A DNA stretch of 64,000 nucleotides. Source: Thermomicrobiales bacterium (GTDB lineage Bacteria; Chloroflexota; Chloroflexia; Thermomicrobiales; CFX8). Positions within the stretch are counted from its first letter, which is position 1, and the number at the start of each line of letters is the position of its first letter. Positions 17,716 to 25,721 of the stretch are shown piece after piece. Under the pieces are notes generated by a model. That model was given only the letters and a program-made list of their open reading frames with translations, was not told the origin of the DNA and searched no databases. The translations under genes were made by a program, and so were the position numbers. The stretch lies in assembly GCA_037045155.1 (NCBI GenBank), contig JBAOIG010000003.1, forward strand, positions 372,001 through 436,000, read 5' to 3'.

Positions 17716-18714
17716 ATGACGATAGGCGATGGTGGCGAGCACTCTTCTGGAGGCGATCGCGGCACGTTGCGATCCGCCCATTTGGCAATCGAGACGGGCA
17801 GCCTCCGGAAGGTATTTGGCAGCTTTGTCGCGGTCGATGACCTGACCATCGCCGTCGGCCAGGGAGAGGTCTTCGGCTTCCTCGGGCCAAATGGGGCCGG
17901 GAAGACGACATCGGTCAAGATGCTGATGGGGCTGACGCGGCCAACCTCGGGTGTGGCGCATCTGCTCGGCCGGCCGCTGGGTGATCGAAACGCGCGCCGC
18001 CGGATCGGCTTCCTCCCCGAGCTATTTCGCTTCCACGACTGGCTGACCGGGGAAGAGTTACTGGAGCTGCATGCCCAGCTTTACGGCATGGCCGAGCCCG
18101 AGCGTCGCCGACGGATCCCCGAAGTGTTGCAGCAGGTTGGGATGTACGGTCGGCGTGCCGAGCGGCTTCGATCCTACTCGAAGGGCATGCAGCAGCGCAT
18201 TGGTCTGGCGCAGGCGCTGCTGCCGGATCCGAAGCTTGTCATCCTTGACGAGCCGACGTCTGCTCTTGACCCGATTGGGCGGCTGGATGTCCGCACGATC
18301 ATTCAGTCGCTTCGCGCCGAGGGAACGACCGTGTTCCTCAACTCTCACCTGCTGTCCGAAGTTGAGTCGGTCTGCGATCGTGTCGCGATTATCAATCGCG
18401 GGCGCGTCGTGGCGGCCGGCTCGATGCGCGATCTCCTGAATCGCGAGCTCCTCGTCGAGCTCCGTCTTGGACGGCTTGACGACGACGTCCGGCGAATTAT
18501 CGAGCGATACGGAGGAGTCCGGCATATCGTGAACGATCCCGGCCGGCCTCCCGTGATCACGGTCGAGGCGCGAGACGAGGAAACGGTGGCGCTGCTGATC
18601 GACGCGCTGGTCGCGGCGGCAGTGCCAGTCTACGGCGCGACCCCGCATCACCTCAGCCTTGAGGAACTATTCTTCGAGGTCGTTGAGACGACACCGGAAC
18701 GGGCGGAGGCATGA
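17716..18714 (+). CDS. ABC transporter ATP-binding protein (exporter type)
   Basis: This 332-residue ATPase carries Walker A GPNGAGKTT (about residues 57-65), the ABC signature in YSKGMQQR, Walker B LVILDEPTSALDP, and the switch His in LNSHLL. A C-terminal extension of about 80 residues is typical of ABC-2-type exporter ATPases such as NatA/CcmA-like proteins. The gene overlaps the following permease gene by 4 bases (ATGA), so the two proteins form one transporter. The substrate cannot be told. The start at 17716 is the first ATG after the hairpin; a GTGGTGG run lies just before it. Confidence 0.92.
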   Translation: MTIGDGGEHSSGGDRGTLRSAHLAIETGSLRKVFGSFVAVDDLTIAVGQGEVFGFLGPNGAGKTTSVKMLMGLTRPTSGVAHLLGRPLGDRNARRRIGFLPELFRFHDWLTGEELLELHAQLYGMAEPERRRRIPEVLQQVGMYGRRAERLRSYSKGMQQRIGLAQALLPDPKLVILDEPTSALDPIGRLDVRTIIQSLRAEGTTVFLNSHLLSEVESVCDRVAIINRGRVVAAGSMRDLLNRELLVELRLGRLDDDVRRIIERYGGVRHIVNDPGRPPVITVEARDEETVALLIDALVAAAVPVYGATPHHLSLEELFFEVVETTPERAEA

Positions 18715-19565
18715 GAGTCCTCCTGATCGCCCGACTGACGTTTAGCGAGGCCTTTCGACGCAAGATGATTCTTGCAGTGCTGCTGTTGAGCGTTCTGTTC
18801 CTGGCGCTCTATGTCTTCGGTTTCCAGATCTTCCGCGAGGATATGCTCCAGTATCGCCAAGAGCGACTGGGGCGGGCGCAGGATCTCCTCCCATATGATG
18901 TGCAGGCGAGCGCGATGGTGCTGCTCGGCCTCTACACCGTCAATTTTCTGGCGGGGATCATGACGATCTTCGCCGCCGTCGGCGCGATCTCTGGAGAGAT
19001 CGAGGCCGGCACGTTTCAGTCGATCCTGCCCAAGCCGATCTCACGCTGGGAGATCATTACAGGGAAGTACCTCGGATTTCTGGTGATGATCGCCGTCTAT
19101 GTCGGCCTGATGGTCGGTGGGGTCGTGCTGGTCTCTCGAGTCGTCGGCCACTACATGCCGCCGAATATCTTCCACGGGTTAGCGCTGATGATCCTGGTCG
19201 CGGCGATCCTGCTGGCGCTGACGATGTTTGGTTCGACGATCTTTTCGACGATGGCAAACGGCATCGTCGTCCTCATGCTGTACGGCATGGCGTTGACTGG
19301 CGGGCTCGTGGAGCAAGTAGGGGCGGCTCTTGATAATGACACGATGGTCCGGATCGGCGTTATCACGAGTGTCGTGCTTCCGAGTGACTCGATGTGGCGG
19401 CTCGCTTCGGATGTCGTCCAGCCGCCGTCTGCGGTCGACCTCCTCGGCCCGACCCCGTTCGGCACGATCTCACCGCCGTCCGAGTTCGCCGTGCGCTATG
19501 CCGTCGCCTACTGCGTGATCCTTGTCGCTGTGTCGGCGATCACCTTCAACCGGCGTGATATCTGA
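18711..19565 (+). CDS. ABC-2-type transporter permease
   Basis: The 284-residue product has about six hydrophobic helices, including MILAVLLLSVLFLALYVFGF, the segment around NFLAGIMTIFAAVGAI, FLVMIAVYVGLMVGGVVLV and a C-terminal helix. The conserved segment GEIEAGTFQSILPKPISR, between helices, is typical of ABC-2 permeases of the NatB/NosY type. It begins within the stop of the ATPase gene and should form the membrane part of that exporter. Confidence 0.9.
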   Translation: MRVLLIARLTFSEAFRRKMILAVLLLSVLFLALYVFGFQIFREDMLQYRQERLGRAQDLLPYDVQASAMVLLGLYTVNFLAGIMTIFAAVGAISGEIEAGTFQSILPKPISRWEIITGKYLGFLVMIAVYVGLMVGGVVLVSRVVGHYMPPNIFHGLALMILVAAILLALTMFGSTIFSTMANGIVVLMLYGMALTGGLVEQVGAALDNDTMVRIGVITSVVLPSDSMWRLASDVVQPPSAVDLLGPTPFGTISPPSEFAVRYAVAYCVILVAVSAITFNRRDI

Positions 19566-19632
19566 TCTGACGAAGTCGCTTGCTCGTTCGCGTAGAATCG
19601 ACGATGGCGTGACATACGAGCAGGAGGCAATA

Positions 19633-20283
19633 GTGTCGGCAGTCGATGGACTTCAGGTCATACAGGTTCCAGCCGGGCCAATCGCGACGAACGCATGGGT
19701 CGTGATCGATAAGGCCAGCAGCACCGCGTTCATCATCGACGCGCCGCCAGACGCGGCGTCGCCAATCGACACGGTTCTGTCAGAGGCCGGCGCAACTCCG
19801 GTCATGCTCGTCCTGACGCACACCCATTGGGACCACATCGGCGACGCGGAGGCGATCCGTGTTCGTTACAACATCCCGCTCGTCGTTCATCCGCTCGACC
19901 GCGGACGCCTCGATGCGCCGAGCAATACGCCGGTGCCAATTCCGCCGGCCCAGGTCGACCGCGAGCTGGCTGAGGGTGATGAGCTGGCACTGGGAGACTA
20001 CCGATTCGTCGTCATGCACACTCCCGGGCATAGCCCCGGACAGATCTCGCTCTACCTCGCCGAGGCGAACCTGCTCTTCGGTGGCGACACGCTCTTCCCG
20101 AATGGCTACGGTCGCACAGATATCCCCGGCGCGAGCGAGGATGACACCATCGCGACGATCCGGCGACTGCTGGAGCTGCCAGACGCGGTGACGGTTCTCT
20201 CTGGCCACGGCGAGCCAACGACGATCGGCCGCGAGCGCCGCTGGATGCAGCATGTCGCGACGACCAACCGGCTACTCGGTTAG
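19633..20283 (+). CDS. metallo-beta-lactamase-fold hydrolase (glyoxalase II-like)
   Basis: A GTG at 19633 follows AGGAGG at 7 bases and gives 216 residues; longer in-frame starts upstream overlap the permease gene. The dinuclear metal site is shown by THTHWDHIGD (H-x-H-x-D-H), the His in HTPGHSPGQ, and the Asp in FGGDTLFP. The C-terminal SGHGEPTTIGRE matches the final His of glyoxalase II-like proteins. Such enzymes hydrolyse thioesters or other esters; the substrate is not known. The next gene, 12 bases downstream, is another metallo-beta-lactamase-fold protein. Confidence 0.88.
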   Translation: MSAVDGLQVIQVPAGPIATNAWVVIDKASSTAFIIDAPPDAASPIDTVLSEAGATPVMLVLTHTHWDHIGDAEAIRVRYNIPLVVHPLDRGRLDAPSNTPVPIPPAQVDRELAEGDELALGDYRFVVMHTPGHSPGQISLYLAEANLLFGGDTLFPNGYGRTDIPGASEDDTIATIRRLLELPDAVTVLSGHGEPTTIGRERRWMQHVATTNRLLG

Positions 20284-20295
20284 CGGCGACCGACG

Positions 20296-21069
20296 ATGGA
20301 GATTACCTTCCTCGGAACCGGGACGAGCAACGGAGTGCCGGTCATTGGCTGCCAGTGCGAGGTCTGCCGCTCGACCGATCCACGAGACAAGCGCACACGC
20401 TCGTCAGCGATTGTGCGCGTCGACGGTCAGACGGTTCTGATCGACACGACTCCGGAATTGCGGCTGCAGGCGTTGGCGAACAACATCACGCACATCGATG
20501 CGGTTGTCTTCACCCACGCCCACGCCGACCACGTCGCAGGATTCGACGATCTGCGGAGCTTCAACTATCTCAACCAGGCGCCGCTCGAAACCTATGCCGA
20601 CGGATTCACTGCTCAGCTGCTCCGGGAGCGCTTCGCCTATGCGTTCGAGTATCCATTCCCGTTCTACGGTGGGAAACCCGACCTTCGACTCCATTCTGTC
20701 GATCGAGATTTCGACATTGGACCAACGAGGTTCCGTCCGTTCCCGGTCAGCCACGGTCGATGGACGGTCATGGGATTTCGCATTCACGACTTGGTGTATC
20801 TCACCGACGCCAAGATCGTGCCGGAATCATCGCTCGACGTCATGCGTGGCGCAGAGGTTCTGGTCATCAACGGGCTGCGCGAGCGGCCACATCCGGTTCA
20901 CCTCTCGATCCCCGAGGCGCTGGACATCATCACCGAGGTGCGACCTGCGCGGGCGTATCTGACACATCTGTCGCACGAGGTCGGCCACGCTGCCTGGAGT
21001 GAGCGGCTGCCGTCCGGTGTCGAGCTGGCCTACGACGGGCTGACGGTGGAGTTGGGAGATGGGCACTGA
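20296..21069 (+). CDS. PhnP-like metallo-beta-lactamase-fold phosphodiesterase
   Basis: The 257-residue product starts with MEITFLGTGTSNGVPVIGC and has the zinc-knuckle Cys set GCQCEVCRSTD. The metal site includes FTHAHADHVAG, and a late His pair occurs in YLTHLSHEVGH. This combination is that of PhnP-type cyclic-phosphate phosphodiesterases. No phn genes are nearby, so a role in phosphonate breakdown is not supported; a general cyclic phosphate or nucleotide substrate is as likely. It overlaps the next small gene by 11 bases. Confidence 0.85.
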   Translation: MEITFLGTGTSNGVPVIGCQCEVCRSTDPRDKRTRSSAIVRVDGQTVLIDTTPELRLQALANNITHIDAVVFTHAHADHVAGFDDLRSFNYLNQAPLETYADGFTAQLLRERFAYAFEYPFPFYGGKPDLRLHSVDRDFDIGPTRFRPFPVSHGRWTVMGFRIHDLVYLTDAKIVPESSLDVMRGAEVLVINGLRERPHPVHLSIPEALDIITEVRPARAYLTHLSHEVGHAAWSERLPSGVELAYDGLTVELGDGH

Positions 21070-21424
21070 GGCGGCGGCTGCGCTGCGGGAACGGCTGTCT
21101 GGCGATCTCCGCGGCTGGCCGTTTGCCCGCCGGGGCAATGTCTTCGGCAATCCCGCGCTGACCGTTCCCGGCACGCTCTTCGCGTTCTTTCGCGCCGATC
21201 ATCTCGTCGTCAAAGCGTCGCCCGCAGTTCGTGCCACCTTGCTGACATCTCCCGACGTCTCCGAGTGGGTTCCCGAGGGTAGCGGCATGCGCTCATTCGG
21301 CGATTGGGTCGCTGTGCCAGTCGCCGGCCGCAGCGATGCGGATCTCCATGCGATTCTCGACGACGCCTATCAACGCGCGACGGGTTTCGCGCCGTCGAGC
21401 ATGGATCCGCCGATCGATCTCTGA
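21059..21424 (+). CDS. hypothetical protein (121 aa), possibly TfoX/MmcQ-like
   Basis: The ATG at 21059 follows GTTGGGAG. The product has no signal or membrane helix. LVVKASPAVRATLL, VPEGSGMRSFGDWVAVPV and a C-terminal LHAILDDAYQRATGF give the look of the small alpha/beta fold of the TfoX N-terminal or YjbR/MmcQ families, but the match is weak. It overlaps the PhnP-like gene and is probably co-transcribed with it. Confidence 0.65.
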   Translation: MGTEAAAALRERLSGDLRGWPFARRGNVFGNPALTVPGTLFAFFRADHLVVKASPAVRATLLTSPDVSEWVPEGSGMRSFGDWVAVPVAGRSDADLHAILDDAYQRATGFAPSSMDPPIDL

Positions 21425-21523
21425 CAGAGTCTTGTCGCGCGGGAGGGCAACGACAACGGTCTAGTTGGCGAACCCGACGTTCGGCATCCACGTATCGCGG
21501 CACGGAGCGGGATGAACGAGAGC

Positions 21524-21549
21524 GGGGCCGGCAGTCAAGCCGGCCCCGT
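21524..21549. terminator. bidirectional terminator between convergent genes
   Basis: CGGGGCCGGC (21524-21533) and GCCGGCCCCG (21540-21549) make a perfect 10-bp stem with an AGTCAA loop, between the plus-strand hypothetical gene and the minus-strand aldehyde dehydrogenase gene. Confidence 0.75.
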
Positions 21550-21577
21550 GACCATCGTGGCTATCAGTTGATGCGTG

Positions 21578-23080
21578 CTACGGCTTCTCCGGCCAGCGGC
21601 CATACCAGTCGAATGGCTGCGGGTTGAGATTGACGACGACGTTCTTGACCTCGGTATAGAGATCCATCGCATGGCGCGACAGTTCGCGGCCGAGGCCGGA
21701 CTGCTTGTAGCCACCGAACGGCGCTTCCGGCGGGTTGACCGTCGGGTAGTTGATTGACACATTGCCCGCCCGGATGGCGGCTGCCATCCGGTGAGCGCGT
21801 TTGACATCGTTTGTCCAGATCGTCGCTGCCAGGCCGTAGATCGTGTTGTTAGCCATCGCCGCGACTTCGTCGTCATCCTTGAACGGGATAACCGACAGGA
21901 CCGGGCCGAAGACTTCCTCCTGGGCAATCGTCATATCGTTATGCACTCGGTCCAGCACGGTTGGCTGGACGAAGTTGCCGTTCGCAAGCGCGGCGGCATC
22001 GACCCGTGCTCCGCCGTGAGCGACATTGGCGCCTTCGCTCTTCGCCTTATCGATGAACGACAGAATCCGGTCACACTGCGCGCGCGAGACGACCGGCCCC
22101 ATCTGCGTGTCCCAGTCGAGCGGATCCCCGACGCGAATCTGCGCCGTGCGGGCGAGGAAGTCGGACAAGAACTTGTCGTGGATCGACTCGTGGAGGAAGA
22201 GCCGTGTTCGCGCGGTGCAGCGCTGCCCGGCATTGGTGAAGATGGCGAACAGCGACCCGCGGACTGCCTCGTCGATATCGGCGTCGGCGAAGACGATGTT
22301 CGGGCTCTTGCCCCCAAGCTCGAGGGTGACCTTCTTGATCGTGCTGGCCGACTGGCGCAGGATGCCGCGTCCTGTCTCGGTCTCGCCGGTGAAGGCAACC
22401 TTATCGACGTCGGGATGCTCGCAGAGCGCCGCGCCGATCGTCGCGCCGGGCCCGCTCAGCACGTTCAGCACACCGTCGGGGATGCCGGCCTCGAGGGCAA
22501 TCTGACCGAGCAGAAGCGCGGTGATCGGCGTGTTGCTGGCAGGCTTGAGGACGATGGTGTTGCCAGTCGCCAGGGCAGGGGCGATCTTCCAGGCGGCCAT
22601 CAACATCGGGAAATTCCACGGGATGATCTGCGCGCAGACGCCGATTGGCTCTCGGACGGTGTAGTCCAGGAGCGGCCCATTCATCGGGATCGTCTCGCCC
22701 CAGGTCTGGCCGGCCAGGCTGGCGTAATAGTCGATGCAGATCGCCGAGTTGAGCACGTCTGCGCGGGCCTCGACGATGATCTTGCCGGAATTGAGCGTCT
22801 CCAGGCGGGACAGTTCATCTACACGCTCGCGGATGATGTCGGCCATTCTGCGCATCCGCTTCGTGCGCTCCAATGGCGTCATCTTCGACCAGCGACCGTC
22901 ATCGAATGCGCGCCTCGCCGCAGCCACGGCGCGGTTCACATCCTCGATTCCGGCCTTTGCGATCCGGCCGACTGCCTCGTTGTTCGCGGGTGAGATCGTT
23001 TCGAACGTTGCCCCTTCAGCGGCATCGACCTGCTGGCCGTCGATAACCAGCTTGTATGAGTCTAATGTTGTCTGCACCAC
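21578..23080 (-). CDS. NAD(P)-dependent aldehyde dehydrogenase
   Basis: The 500-residue product oxidises an aldehyde to the acid. Landmarks are the coenzyme-binding segments IPWNFPMLMAAWKIAPALA and KPASNTPITAL, the loop FTGETETGRGI, the catalytic Glu in LELGGKSPNIVFADADID, and the nucleophilic Cys in FTNAGQRCTARTRLF. It ends with EAPFGGYKQSGLGRELS, typical of the betaine/phenylacetaldehyde dehydrogenase group. Its physiological aldehyde is not known. The GTG at 23080 follows GGGAGGAGA. The small YciI-like gene lies just upstream on the same strand, 34 bases away. Confidence 0.93.
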   Translation of the reverse strand: MVQTTLDSYKLVIDGQQVDAAEGATFETISPANNEAVGRIAKAGIEDVNRAVAAARRAFDDGRWSKMTPLERTKRMRRMADIIRERVDELSRLETLNSGKIIVEARADVLNSAICIDYYASLAGQTWGETIPMNGPLLDYTVREPIGVCAQIIPWNFPMLMAAWKIAPALATGNTIVLKPASNTPITALLLGQIALEAGIPDGVLNVLSGPGATIGAALCEHPDVDKVAFTGETETGRGILRQSASTIKKVTLELGGKSPNIVFADADIDEAVRGSLFAIFTNAGQRCTARTRLFLHESIHDKFLSDFLARTAQIRVGDPLDWDTQMGPVVSRAQCDRILSFIDKAKSEGANVAHGGARVDAAALANGNFVQPTVLDRVHNDMTIAQEEVFGPVLSVIPFKDDDEVAAMANNTIYGLAATIWTNDVKRAHRMAAAIRAGNVSINYPTVNPPEAPFGGYKQSGLGRELSRHAMDLYTEVKNVVVNLNPQPFDWYGRWPEKP

Positions 23081-23114
23081 TGTGTTCTCTCCTCCCGTAT
23101 CTTGTATGCTCGAG

Positions 23115-23378
23115 TCAGAAGACCTGTCGCCAAGGCTTCATCGTGTACGATTGAAACACGCCGGCCTTGTTGAAGGGATCGTTCTGGATAAGCGCTTCGG
23201 CGGCCTGGTGATCGTCGGCCTCGTAGATGATGAGCGCGCCAGAGTCGTCCTCAAACGGCCCGGAGGCCCAGAGTTGGCCCTGCTCCTTCAGCTTCGTGAG
23301 GTATTCCCGATGAGTCGGGCGCACCCGGGCGATCGTGTCGGCATCATCAGCGTAGATGATGGTCGTCGCGAACTTCAC
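23115..23378 (-). CDS. YciI-like protein
   Basis: The 87-residue product is a ferredoxin-like-fold YciI family protein. It shows RPTHREYLTKLKEQGQLWASGPFEDDSGALIIYEAD in outline, with the conserved His and Asp of the family (THREYL, FEDDSG). The function of most YciI proteins is unknown; some are dehydrochlorinase- or muconolactone-isomerase-like. The GTG at 23378 follows GAGAGG; a TTG six codons upstream is less likely because that site would overlap it. It is probably co-transcribed with the aldehyde dehydrogenase gene. Confidence 0.85.
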   Translation of the reverse strand: MKFATTIIYADDADTIARVRPTHREYLTKLKEQGQLWASGPFEDDSGALIIYEADDHQAAEALIQNDPFNKAGVFQSYTMKPWRQVF

Positions 23379-23595
23379 GGTCTCGTTTCCTCTCAACGCT
23401 CCCCGCGATTGGTCGTGTTACGTCCAGTATAGTCGTTCCCGGCCGAAGTCTTATCGCGTCGTCACCCGAACCGCGTGCCAGATCGGGCGTATACTTCAGG
23501 ATCCCGACGTGGAATCAGGGGTAGCAGGTCATCGCAGCGTGTGGACCGGCTCACAACGGGATCACCCCTTACGATACATTCACAGATGAGGACAC

Positions 23596-24063
23596 ATGTA
23601 CGAACGAACATTAGTTACGTCCGACGGTCTGGCGCAACTGAAGGCCGAATATCAGGAGCTGATTACCGTCAAGAGGCCCGAAGTGATTCGCGCGATCGCT
23701 GCCGCTCGGGAAGAGGGTGATCTGCGCGAAAACGGTGGGTACCACGCCGCTCGCCACGATCAGACGCTGATCGAGGGCCGCATCAAGCAGCTGGAACAGA
23801 TGCTGAAGCGCGTTGAGATTATCGACGAAGAGGCTGCCAGCACGGCCAGCACTGTTCGCCTTGGTTCGACGGTGACGATCGATATCGACGGAGACGAGGA
23901 GACGTATACGATCGTCGGGGCGGTCGAGGCCAATCCGACCGAAGGGCGAATCTCGAATGAGTCGCCGGTTGGGAAAGCGCTGATCGGACATGGTGTCGGT
24001 CAGGCGGTTGTCATTCATACACCGCACGCTATTCTCAAGGCGCGCATCCTGGCTATCGGCTGA
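23596..24063 (+). CDS. greA: transcription elongation factor GreA
   Basis: GreA enters the RNA polymerase secondary channel and stimulates cleavage of backtracked transcripts. The 155-residue product has the N-terminal coiled coil with the acidic tip in AAAREEGDLRENGGYHAAR (the conserved Asp and Glu are kept) and a C-terminal FKBP-like domain (VRLGSTVTIDIDGDEE..RISNESPVGKALIGH). The tip reads ENGGYHAARHDQ where most GreA proteins have ENAEYHAAKEEQ, a mild departure. ATG at 23596 with ATGAGGA upstream. The HD/YbaK gene starts one base after its stop, so the two are co-transcribed. Confidence 0.94.
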   Translation: MYERTLVTSDGLAQLKAEYQELITVKRPEVIRAIAAAREEGDLRENGGYHAARHDQTLIEGRIKQLEQMLKRVEIIDEEAASTASTVRLGSTVTIDIDGDEETYTIVGAVEANPTEGRISNESPVGKALIGHGVGQAVVIHTPHAILKARILAIG

Positions 24064-24064
24064 C

Positions 24065-25189
24065 ATGCAAGACCAGCCGTTACTGTCACGAATCCAGCAG
24101 GTGGCCCGCCAACGCGCGGCGGCGAATGACGCCGCACACGATGCGGCGCACCTTGCGCGAGTCGTCGCCAATGCGCGTCTGCTGGCGGATGCTGAGATAG
24201 TGGCCGGCCGGCCGGTCGATCGTCACGTCGTCGAGGCCGCCGCCTGGCTGCATGACGTGATCGCGCTGCCGAAGGGACAAGGCGCGCCCGGCGAGGCCGC
24301 CCGTCTCTCCTCCGCCGAAGCTCGGACGATCCTTCGCGATCTCGGGGCGGGCGACGCGTTCGCCGAACACGTTGCGAGCGCGGTCGAGTCGCACTCGTTT
24401 TCCGGCGGGGTTGAACCCAGGACGCCCGAGGCGCGGATTGTTCAGGACGCCGACCGGCTCGACGCGCTCGGCGCGATCGGCATCGCCCGATTGTGGGTGA
24501 CCGGCGCGATGCTCGGTGGATCGCTGTATGATCCGGACGATCCACTTGGTGTCAGGCGCGAACTCGATGATCGGGCCTGGGGACTCGACCATATCGAACG
24601 CAAGCTGTTGCGGCTTCCGGCGCTGATGCAGACCGATGCGGGACGGGCGGAAGCCGAGCGCCGCGCCGAGTTTGTCCGTTGCTTTCGCGACCAGCTACTA
24701 CGCGAGATCGGCATCGACGCCCCCACGCTTCTTGACCGGCTGATTGCGAGAGGCGAGATCCACGCGCGGATGATCGAGCCGGGCGTGCCGACGCCGACGG
24801 TGGCGGACGCCGCCGCAGCGATTGGCGTCGATCCGCGACAGATCATCAAGTCCCTTCTCTTCACCGACGGTCGTGACGAGGTTGTGCTGGCAGTGTTGTC
24901 GGGATCGTCACGAGTCGATCGATTGCGGCTTGCCGACGTTGCCGGGCTGTCGCGAGTGAAGATGGCGCCAGCGGAACTGGTGCTCGCGCGAACAGGCTAC
25001 CCCGCCGGCGGCACGCCACCAGTTGGACACATCGAAGCGCTTCCGGTTATCGTCGACGAGCAGGTTGCCGACCTGCCGGTTGTCTTCGGTGGCGGCGGGC
25101 GCGTCGATTCTCTGCTGGAGATCCGGCCGGCCGAGATCCTCCGTGTCACCGGCGCCCGCGTCGCGGATATTGCTGAATCTTCGCGCTGA
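24065..25189 (+). CDS. HD-domain phosphohydrolase fused to a YbaK/ProX-type aminoacyl-tRNA deacylase domain
   Basis: The 374-residue product has two domains. Residues about 20-215 form an HD domain of the YedJ type, with metal-binding residues seen as H29, H63-D64 (AAWLHDV) and D128/D130 (IVQDADRLDALGAIGIAR). Residues about 222-374 form a YbaK/EbsC domain: ARMIEPGVPTPTVADAAAAIG, a conserved Lys in QIIKSLLF, and AGGTPPVGH, the site that in YbaK-type proteins hydrolyses mischarged tRNA or related thioesters. The two are in one continuous frame. I know of each family alone but not of this fusion as a standard architecture. It starts one base after greA. A role in clearing damaged nucleotides or aminoacyl adducts is conceivable but unproven. 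Confidence 0.88.
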   Translation: MQDQPLLSRIQQVARQRAAANDAAHDAAHLARVVANARLLADAEIVAGRPVDRHVVEAAAWLHDVIALPKGQGAPGEAARLSSAEARTILRDLGAGDAFAEHVASAVESHSFSGGVEPRTPEARIVQDADRLDALGAIGIARLWVTGAMLGGSLYDPDDPLGVRRELDDRAWGLDHIERKLLRLPALMQTDAGRAEAERRAEFVRCFRDQLLREIGIDAPTLLDRLIARGEIHARMIEPGVPTPTVADAAAAIGVDPRQIIKSLLFTDGRDEVVLAVLSGSSRVDRLRLADVAGLSRVKMAPAELVLARTGYPAGGTPPVGHIEALPVIVDEQVADLPVVFGGGGRVDSLLEIRPAEILRVTGARVADIAESSR

Positions 25190-25244
25190 GAGTGGCGCGC
25201 GAAACGTCGTGTTGGATTCGGACAGAGAAGAGGAGGCCGGCGCC

Positions 25245-25703
25245 ATGGTGAAACAGGATGGAACCGCTGCGGTGGCGAAACCGACGCGCGGCCAGATTGC
25301 GCCGGACCTTGTTGGCCCGACGCCGCGTGGCAACCGGCTGTCAATTCGCCAGGCGTTCTATATGCGCCGCAACCTCGGCATACTCTTCGTTGCTGACGAC
25401 GCCACCGGCCAGCGCTGGCTCACCGATGCCGTTGGTCAGCGGGATGCGGCCCATGCAGAGATCGGAGAGATTATCGCGATCGTCCCGCCTGGCATGGACA
25501 CGCACAACCTGCCGGCGATCGTCGATGCCGACGGCGCACTGCGGGCGCGCTACGGTCTCGCCGAAGACGATCTTCCCGCCGTCTTTGTCACCGATCGTTA
25601 TCTGAAGATCTTCTCCACCAATACCGGCGAAACAGAGACACCCGACCTGATGCCCGACGACATTCCCGGATGGCTCGAGTTCATCGCGGCTCGTTGCACC
25701 TGA
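25245..25703 (+). CDS. redoxin/peroxiredoxin-like protein without the catalytic Cys
   Basis: The 152-residue product has a thioredoxin-like fold: APDLVGPTPRGNRLSIRQAF, then RNLGILFVADDATGQRWL, then PAIVDADGALRARYGL and DLPAVFVTDRY. In peroxiredoxins the loop after the first strand carries the peroxidatic Cys; here it reads VADDATGQRW with no Cys. The only Cys in the protein is the second-to-last residue. Peroxidase chemistry of the normal kind is therefore unlikely. The ATG at 25245 follows GAGGAGG. It lies 55 bases after the HD/YbaK gene. Confidence 0.75.
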   Translation: MVKQDGTAAVAKPTRGQIAPDLVGPTPRGNRLSIRQAFYMRRNLGILFVADDATGQRWLTDAVGQRDAAHAEIGEIIAIVPPGMDTHNLPAIVDADGALRARYGLAEDDLPAVFVTDRYLKIFSTNTGETETPDLMPDDIPGWLEFIAARCT

Positions 25704-25721
25704 GGGATTTGAGCCAGCCGC

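Noticed and set aside
21791..22993. Long plus-strand open frame opposite the aldehyde dehydrogenase
   Set aside because: Antisense shadow; the dehydrogenase is complete on the other strand.
23400..23595. Possible promoter boxes (TATACT at 23490-23495) before greA
   Set aside because: No acceptable -35 box at the right distance, so it was not listed.
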